Source of the DNA: Margaritifera margaritifera
Taxonomy: Eukaryota > Mollusca > Bivalvia > Unionida > Margaritiferidae
NCBI GenBank assembly: GCA_029931535.1
Contig: JAQPZY010001664.1
Span: forward strand, 7,660,001-7,724,000
Length of the DNA stretch: 64,000 nt
Reading direction: 5' to 3'
In this document: piece after piece, positions 56,661 to 64,000 of the stretch
How the letters are laid out: every line of letters begins with the position of its first letter
Position numbering within the stretch: position 1 is the first letter of the stretch
Notes under the pieces: model-generated
Database searches by the model: none
Told to the model about the DNA's origin: nothing
Seen by the model: only the letters and a program-made list of their open reading frames with translations
Program-made: the position numbers and the translations under genes

Positions 56661-57689
56661 CTGACATCGAAGAGTAATAAATCATTTAAATAAGTTACAA
56701 GTTGCTTGTGAAGTAATAAGTCCAGGTATACAAAAAAAACAGTAAATAATGTTATATCAGATTTCTCTGTAGTTTTAATAATGTATATCGTTTTGAAAGA
56801 TCTAAGTACATACTGTTTTGGGCTGTGTAAATTTGACACAAAATTCTTTTTGAATAGGTCATTACGAGAACATGCATTTGCTTGCTTAATATTTTTATTA
56901 AAACTTAGAATAATAACCATACAGATAATTTAATAGTATTGCGTTGTACATTCCAGTCAAGTTATATACTGTATGTGTTCTAGTTATATATGTGTACATA
57001 ATTAGTTCTTTTAAACATACAGTGACGATGTACAACATTTAGATTTTTGTGACGATAATTGTATGGCGAAATACTCATGTATTTGCTATGTTGTTAGTTC
57101 ATTTGTATTGGAGTTGTTATCGACAAAGGGCCTGATGTCAATATTCTACTTACCATACATTGCACATGTAAATGTCACACCATATGTTTGTTTTTAGGGG
57201 CAACGGTAGATAATATTTGAAAATCTGCTAAAGCGACATTCCCCAAACCCAAAACCAATTTGAAACTAATAATATTGAGAGCGTGTCCTTTGTTGATCAT
57301 TACTTCGTAAATTGATTTTCTTTCTCTTTAATCCAACCACATTGTCCATTGTGGCTAGTTAAGTTTTCATTTAAGTACTGGCATTCTGGAATAAAAGTGT
57401 TATTGAATACACTTAGTGATGTGGAAACTAGCTTTGCAAAGATTGTTAATATGCAATGTGTTTAAGTAGCTCTTTTGGATTGTAATTTTGTTTTCTCAAA
57501 TACATACTCTACACTTTATTGTGCCAACTCTCAAGTCAATTGTGAATTGGTTGTGTATAAAGTAGCATGTGCTAGGCTAACATCGTGATATGCTTGCACA
57601 ATGAACAACATCTTAGGTGACTCATTATTCGGATAACCGATTTCTCTGTTTGCAATTGACAAATGACAATTTCTATTCTTCTCCTTCTT
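56661..57689. other. AT-rich flank, no feature recognised
   Basis: No gene or repeat could be supported. This may include the 3' end of the DDE element, but no terminal repeats were identified. Confidence 0.4.
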
Positions 57690-57930
57690 AACACAGTGTA
57701 TGTCTTTATCACAGTGTATGTCTTTATCACAGTGTATGTGTATATCACTGTGTATGTCAATATATCACAGTATATGTTTTCATCACAGTGTATGTCCATA
57801 TCACAATGTATGTCTTTATTGCAGTGTATGTCTATATATCAGTGTGTGTATTTATCACAGTGTATGACTTAAAAGCAGTGTGTGTCTTTATCACAGTGTA
57901 TATCTATATCACAGTGTATCTTTCACTTCA
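57690..57930 (+). repeat. ~18-bp minisatellite
   Basis: About 13 units of ATCACAGTGTATGTCTTT with variants (TATATC, CATATC). It is AT-rich and has no coding value, although one frame stays open because the unit is a multiple of three. Confidence 0.9.
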
Positions 57931-59392
57931 ATGATTTTCTATAGGGTTAATGTCAATTAAAAAATAAAGTTTTGGAGCATATTAAAATGATTATTCTTCC
58001 ATTGATGATAATGTTATATAAACATAGTACTTCACAGCATCTTTAAGTAAGTGGGTTCTGTAAAGATGCACAGAAAACCTATAGCGCTCCCTTTGGGATA
58101 AAAAAAAAAAATTAATGCAGTGAAGTTGAATATATATTTTTTCTTATGGATGTTTTGTTGATATTTGCAGAAGTCTTTTGTCAAAGTTCTTTAGTCCCCG
58201 TGATTTGCATATATATATATATATAGATATATATAATTAGCAAGTCTTGAAAAATTAAAATTTTCATGCATGACGATATTAAAATCACGATAACATCATG
58301 GAACCAGAAGTAACGTCATTTTATGTAGGTAAACTTTTGGTGCCTCCAGCATACATAATTTGATTGAATTGAGCAAAATTTTTATTATTCTGAGCAAAAT
58401 GCATCCTAAAGAATCTTTGTACAAAACTTAGAGCCTTTTGGTGGTTGGGCCAAATTTGACCCTTGTAGTACCTAGTCCTTTATCGCTATTTGTAGGACAA
58501 TAATTGTAAATTAAAAATCCACTGCTCTGGTGCAGTTTACTCCCACTGAAGTACCAATGTTAGTGAAGAGTTAGATGCCCAAAACTATTGTCAGCACCTC
58601 ACTTGACTTAGACACAGGTTGGTGTTAAATGTGACTTCATTCTTGAATGAGGCAAAAATCCATTATTGTGAAAGTGTATTGATGGAATGGTCATTTCAAG
58701 TGAAAATAGCTGTTTTCTTGGTCATAGCTTGTGATAAAAAACTAAAAGGGGCAATTGTTTTCTTTTTTGAAAATTTCTTTAGAAGGAAAAGTGCAGAAGA
58801 GATATTGATCAAGTGATTTAACAACTGTGACCAACAGGGGAAGTATCATTAAGAGCTTTGTGAGTACTGATCTTTCTGAATTTAATTCCAAGTGTATCTA
58901 GATCAAGTCATCACAGCTTCAGTGTCACCTTTTTTTTTGAGATAATATCAAGGAAAATGCACAGAGAGAGAAAAGAAAGAGCGAGAAGAAGAAAATTGGG
59001 AAAAAGATAGTCTCCTTTCATATGGTAGAAGAATCAAAATTGAAAGCACATTTTTTTGTCTAACTTTTGCTTTACCAATTAGCTAAGAAGAAATAAATGC
59101 AGCAAATATAAAAAAAAACATGGTGTAAGATTATGTTAGAAGATAAGAGGTAACATTTAAAAGAGGGTTTCCCTTATTTATAATCTCAGTTAACTACATT
59201 GTATTCTCAGCGAGTTATTTTTGACAATAATTTTGACAAAAAATAGGTATAGGATTTACTTATTTTCTCTTGTGACTTGCATATTACAAAGGTTGGAACA
59301 TATATATACATTCTTAAGAAGCCAAAATTGCACTAATGCAATGCATTTTCGTAATTCTTCCCATGTAAGTTTAATTATTGTTTTTTTTTGCT
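57931..59392. other. Intron or flank, no feature recognised
   Basis: A (TA)n tract near 58208-58236 and a 65-codon open stretch at 58619-58813 (+) without recognisable homology. Nothing more. Confidence 0.4.
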
Positions 59393-60520
59393 ATACTGGT
59401 CATAGACCAGAAGAGCTTATGGGATGGTTAGTCATCCGACATCTGTTGTCCGTCAATCCGTTAGCACTACTCCTCCTAAACTACATGGAGGATTGCCAAA
59501 AAACTTTACACACATTCATTCCATAGTCTAGTTGGTCTTAAATGAAAATGGTGCACCAAGGATATCCAATATGGCTGCCAGAGTGGTCAGCTTGAAAATC
59601 TTGTTATTGCTGCTCTCCTGAATGGATGGTGATATCAACATGGGATTTTCACTGAAAGACATCTTATGATGTCTGAAAATGGTGCCGATCTGATGTCCAA
59701 TATGGCCACCGCAGCAGCCATATTGAAAATCTTTTTATCACTCTTCCTCCTGAAGAGAAAGACATATTGACATCGGGGGTTTTGCCAGAAGACTTCTTAT
59801 CATGTCCAGTTAGGCCTAAATGAAAATGGTATCAATCTGATGTCTGATATGGCCACCATAGTGTCCATCTTCATACTGTTGTTATAGCAACTCCTCCTGA
59901 ATGGATGGTCATATCAATGTGAGATTTTCAATGAAAGACTTCTTATGGTCCTAAATGAAAATGGTGCCAAGCTGATGTCCAATACAGCCATTGCAGCAGC
60001 TGTCTTGAAAATCTTGCTACCGCTACTCATCCTGAATGGATAATCATATCAGCATGGGGTTTTTGCTAAAAGACTTCTAATGATAACAAGATTTTCAAGA
60101 TGGCTGCTCTGACAGCCATTGGTCCAAAATGAAAATGGTGCTGAACTGATGTCCAAAATGGCTGTCAGAGCAGCCATCTTGAAAATCTTGTTATCACTGA
60201 ATAAAAAGTAATATTGCCATGAGGTTTTCACCAGAAGACTTATTATGATGTCTAGTTTGTCCTAAATGAAAATGGTGCCACTTGTACATCTAGTATGGTT
60301 GCCAGAGTGGCCATGTTGAAAATCTTATTATTGCTACTACTCCTGAATGGATGGTTGTATCAACATAGGATTTTCACTAGACTACTTTTTACGATGTCTA
60401 GTTGGTCTTAAATGAAAATGGTGCTGCTCATACATCAAATATGGCCACCACAGTGGCCATCTTGAAAATCTTGTTATCACTACTTCTGAATAAATGGTCA
60501 CATCATCATGGCGTTTTCAT
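59393..60520 (+). repeat. Family A ~140-bp tandem array, copy 5, with head
   Basis: TATACTGGTCATAGACCAGAAG head, CATCTGTTGTCCGTCAATCCG, GGAGGATTGCC, then about eight units with marks every 138-143 bp. It lacks the closing tail. Part of one unit is inverted (60082-60119). Confidence 0.8.
60082..60195. repeat. Perfect 38-bp hairpin inside the family A array
   Basis: The left arm 60082-60119 (GATAACAAGATTTTCAAGAT...) is the exact reverse complement of 60158-60195, with a 38-nt loop. Elsewhere in the family the GCCATCTTGAAAATCTTG sequence appears only in the right-arm orientation. Confidence 0.9.
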
Positions 60521-61174
60521 TGATTTATGTCGAAGAGAAATTGCCTTCGTTTCATGTGTTAACATTGCGATTTGAGCTTTCTTGTGCATCACTTTCATCC
60601 TGTGGAATTACCCTTGATCAAGCATTTGTTTATGTTCTAATTTATCTCTCCTGAGAGTTATTCGCAATTGTTCTGGGTACATTTTGTATAACCTTTCATT
60701 TAGGTTCTTACCCCACAGAGGAGTTAGTGTAACTATTATTGTTTGAGAATTATTTTCTTGCTCAGGTAGGTATTTGGTTATCCCTGTCCTTGCCAAGATT
60801 GGTCTGGGGACTTGTCTTGATTCTTTTTATTGTTAAATTACAATAATGAATCATCGTAATTCACAAATCCTTTGAATGTGACTTCTGCAATTTTTGTCTT
60901 GGTCGCACACCAATTTTTCCTTCTATGTTGTGTGTTTAGTTATCAAACACCAGTTCATTGTCAGAAATTAGTATTCCTTATTATTATCCTTATTATTAGC
61001 AATCTTACCAAGCTGGGTTTTTGCTAATTTAGTCATCTCCAGTTCTCGAATAAACCTGGTTGACGTTTTTTGAATTATCTCTAGTATTATTTAGTTGTTT
61101 TGTTTCTTTAATCTTCAGTGCTCAGCTTAGCATTGCTTACCTTTTTGCATTAAAACATCAATGATTGTTTTAAT
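60521..61174. other. Spacer before DIRS copy 4, no feature recognised
   Basis: AT-rich. Nothing supportable. Confidence 0.4.
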
Positions 61175-64000
61175 TCTTTGAGACAATAGCTAGGAAAGGT
61201 GAGTTATTGCTGTTATTAAATTAGCATAGATTTAGTCCATGGAAATACATTTGTACATAATACTTACATAGAAGTTCTTTTAGATAAATTTTCAGTTTTC
61301 TCTTGGAGCAATAGCTAAGCAGGGTGCTGGTAGGTGTGGCCACAGGAAAATCCCTGGGACACCCACCTTGTATAGGCTGCAAGTGGACAGATGGTCGTCC
61401 CTTTTGCAGCCTGTGGTCAGAGAAGGTTTGGAAAGGAAAAAAAGTTCCTACCTCGTCTTCCTCAGAATTTTCAGGGTTTTCCTTCTTGGGTCTCAGAGAA
61501 GGAATACCAAGTCTCTTCGGAGACTCTTAGGGTTAGTGGGCCCCCTCCCAAGGGAGGTTAAATAACGGGTGGTGAGTCACACCCTCCCAAGAATGAGGAG
61601 CAGCACTCTCTTCCATCCAGAAGGGTAGAGTTTGAGTTGTCCCCCCCCCTCTGGCGAGGGAGGAGCAGCACTCTCTAATTTTCCACAGTTCTGTGTGGAC
61701 TGAAAGTAAGTCACCCCCTTCCCCCCAGGTGTGTGGGGTGAAGTGGAGCAGCGCCCTTTCAGTCCCTGATGCCCGTTGTTAGCTGGGCACCAGTAACCAG
61801 TCTGTGAGTACTGGTCATTGGAGCCGCTACGGTACAAGGATAGGAATCAGGTCAAGCCCCCCCTCTAGACTGCTGTTTCAACCTGCTGGAGATTGGGAAT
61901 CGGCATACAGATGCCAGATTAGGGAAGGGGATCGGATCAGCATCCCCTCTTTCCTATAATCCCTCTGAATCAATACAGGATCTGGAGCCCTCCACCACAG
62001 GGAAGTAAATGGCCCTTTCAGTCTGTGGACCTAATCTTCCTCTTTCAGAGTTGGGTCAAAAAGAGGGAGAGGGATGGACCTTCTTCCCTCAAATGCTGCA
62101 GGAGGGTAGAGAGTCGCTCTCACCCACCTGTGGAGTCTGCTACTTGAGACAGTCCATTAGCTCCGCATGAGGAGTTACAGGTCAAAGTTCCTCTGACCCC
62201 AAAGTCTCCCAGAGATTTTGGGTCACATAGTCTTGCCTCCCAGGAGCATGAGTGAGACAAAGATATCCTTTCTGTCCTCGTCGATTCACACAAGTTTGGT
62301 ACAGAACTGGCCGACCTTTCGGGTCCCCTGCCTCCTCCCATCCATCGGTCAAGGCAGCAGAGGAGGAAGAGATCTGGTCTTTTGACAAAGTGGTTAATGA
62401 GGTTTACCATCTTTTGCCCAGTGATCTGTGTTCCAAACCTTTAGGCTCACATGCTGAGCTCTTGTCGGCAACCTGCTGAAGGAGGAATCTCTGTCGCCAT
62501 TTTCCCTTGATTGTTTGTTGGAAGCAGTGGTGAAGACATCTAGGCATGTGTTATCCTTGTCCATGGCTTTATCAGCAGAGCTTCTCCACCTCCGCAGGGA
62601 TGTTGCTCTGTACACATCCAAGGTCTTACTGGATCACAGTAAGAACCTTCTGAGGGCTGCTCCTCTGGAGGCAGAGACTCTCTTTGGAGGGCTCATTCCC
62701 TCTGTGGCTTCTCAGGATTTGAGACACTAGCAACACCGGTCCCTTGAATCTGCTCCTGGCCCATCGAACGAGATAAGAAGTGAAATCATCCTGACCAGTC
62801 ACAGGGTCCATCAGCAAAGTTCTTTAAAGCTACACAACCTTAGTCAAAGCAACAACCCCAATGTAGAGCTCACCATCTGCAGTTGATCCCTAAAAGGGGG
62901 CACCACAAAGGCCCTGGGAGGAAGTTTGGGGGGCCTTCCTCCTAGGGGGCAGCCCTAGGGACTCACTTTCTCTCCTGCAGAGTATTTATCTTCCATTGGT
63001 TCCTGTAGGTGCCAGGCTAAACCTCTTTTCAGAGACTTGGTCCAGCATAACAGATGATTACTGGGTCCTTTCTATCATAAAAGTTGGATACCAGCTTCGG
63101 TTTTGGGATCATCCTCCTCTAGTAAGGTCCTCCATGTTCTTGCACTAGATGAATCTGGTGCGACTAAAGGAAGAGGTACACTCCCTTCTCCATAAGGGTG
63201 CAGTAGAGAGGATGTTCAATGAACAATCTTCAGCCCTCTACTCCCAAATTTTCCTGGTACCAAAGAAAGGGGGGAAAGTTTCGTCAGGGGTTCGTCCACC
63301 AAATAAGAGGTCACTGTGTGATGGTCTCCGACGACAACATGTCGATGGTAGTGTACATCGGGACAAGGAGGCACACATGCACCTTCTCTCTGCATGGAGG
63401 TTTGGTACCTCCTTCGCTGGGTAGTCTTGGAAGGGATTACCCTCCAAGTTTGCCACATTCCTGGCAAAAAGAATATTTTGGTGGATAGTTTATCAAGAAA
63501 GGAGAAGACAGTCATCATGGAATGGTTTCTACACCAATCTGTAGCAGATTCCCTGTACCAACTTTGGGGGACACCATTGGTGGACTTGTTTGTGACAAGG
63601 CTAAATAACAAGCACTCCTTTTATGTTTCCCTAGTCCCTGACCAGAAGGCCTGGGCAGTGAACGCTTTTAGCCTGAAGTGGGATCGTCTGTTTGCTAACA
63701 CCTTCCTACCCTTCAGGATGATCCCACAGGTACTTCACAAGGTAAGGACTTCCACTGCTCAGCTCATTTTGATAGCCCCTCTGTGGCCCCAATGATTATG
63801 GTTCAGTGATCTTCTCGATCTGTTGGTGGACCATCCCAGGACATTACCCAGGAGGATGGACCTTCATGTCACAGCACAGGGGCTTTCTGCTACACAACAG
63901 TCCACAGATTTTCCACCTTCACGCTTGGCTCATCTCAAATGATCTCTCCACCAGGACAAGTTTTCAAGCAAAGTCGCCAAGTGCATCATTCAGTCCTGGA
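61175..64000 (+). mobile_element. DIRS-type retrotransposon, copy 4, 5' two thirds, runs off the window
   Basis: The left end near 61184-61265 contains the terminal-module words CAATAGCTAGGAAAGGTGAG and CATAATACTTACATAG. A Gag-like region follows with SFDKVVNEVYHLLPSDLCSK (62379-62440). RT motif 1 LKEEVHSLLHKGAVERM then ALYSQIFLVPKKGGK lies at 63160-63280. Next comes a direct jump to the RNase H segment GHCVMVSDDNMSMVVY (63310-63357), the CHIPGKKNILVDSLSRK linker (63451-63502) and LVDLFVTRLNNKHSFYVSL (63576-63632). The recombinase begins near 63900 and continues past 64000. Compared with copy 2, about 930 bp including the RT catalytic box is deleted at about 63285, so this copy cannot be autonomous even though its frames are less damaged. 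Confidence 0.85.

Noticed and set aside
57663..57872. 69-codon repetitive protein (VYVFITVYVFIT...)
   Set aside because: It is the translation of an 18-bp minisatellite, which stays open because the unit is a multiple of three.

Overview
The window is eukaryotic, animal DNA. It is AT-rich, gene-poor and crowded with decayed mobile elements. The only host gene I can support is a cGMP-inhibited type 3',5'-cyclic-nucleotide phosphodiesterase (PDE3 family). Four exons lie on the + strand at 6449-6781, 27715-27826, 34560-34688 and 51461-51654. They are separated by introns of about 20.9, 6.7 and 16.8 kb. Splice signals and phases agree at every junction, and the joined reading frame runs from upstream of the catalytic domain through both metal-binding motifs. 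The gene continues past both ends of what I can recognise. The repeat landscape (DIRS retrotransposons, ~140-bp period interspersed arrays opening with a hairpin head, CR1/Jockey-like LINEs, tRNA-derived SINEs) suggests a mollusc, probably a bivalve. That placement is inference, not proof.

Layout. 1-985: 3' end of a DIRS element. 1.75-5.8 kb: repeat arrays and two LINE fragments. 6.4-6.8 kb: PDE3 exon. 10.1-15.6 kb: repeat array fused to a nearly full-length but broken DIRS element. 15.6-18.4 kb: a LINE split by a 1,548-bp TA-flanked DNA transposon. 19.37-25.93 kb: a region bounded by inverted repeats, with palindromic ends, a BEN-like segment and a zinc-finger-like ORF on the minus strand. 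26.1-27.1 kb: repeat array joined to a DIRS terminus. 27.7 kb: PDE3 exon. 27.9-30.1 kb: ~140-bp repeat array split by a 1,206-bp element with ~130-bp terminal inverted repeats that resembles a miniature Polinton/Maverick. 31.6 and 36.1 kb: two copies of a 217-bp double-hairpin TA-flanked element. 32.2-33.9 kb: a probable solo LTR with a perfect 5-bp target duplication. 34.56 kb: PDE3 exon. 36.4-36.9 kb: hAT remnant. 38.4-40.1 kb: broken copy of an orphan ZAD-like zinc-finger ORF family. 40.6-41.6 kb: third ~140-bp array. 41.9-42.8 kb: DIRS recombinase remnant. 44.8-46.5 and 50.0-51.0 kb: arrays. 51.46 kb: PDE3 exon. 52.1-54.0 kb: 38-bp minisatellite between direct repeats. 54.9-56.7 kb: broken DDE transposase with a C-terminal SWIM finger. 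59.4-60.5 kb: array containing a perfect 38-bp hairpin. 61.2-64.0 kb: another DIRS element running off the window.

The features do not work together as a pathway. The biology is one signalling gene whose introns have absorbed at least four DIRS fragments, three LINE fragments, several DNA transposons, SINEs and tandem arrays. Nested insertions give exact boundaries for several elements. Many disabling changes in the transposon genes look like CpG-to-TpG/CpA decay. The most promising leads are the Polinton-like miniature element, the inverted-repeat-bounded BEN/zinc-finger region, the double-hairpin element, and three unrelated array families that share a ~140-bp period.
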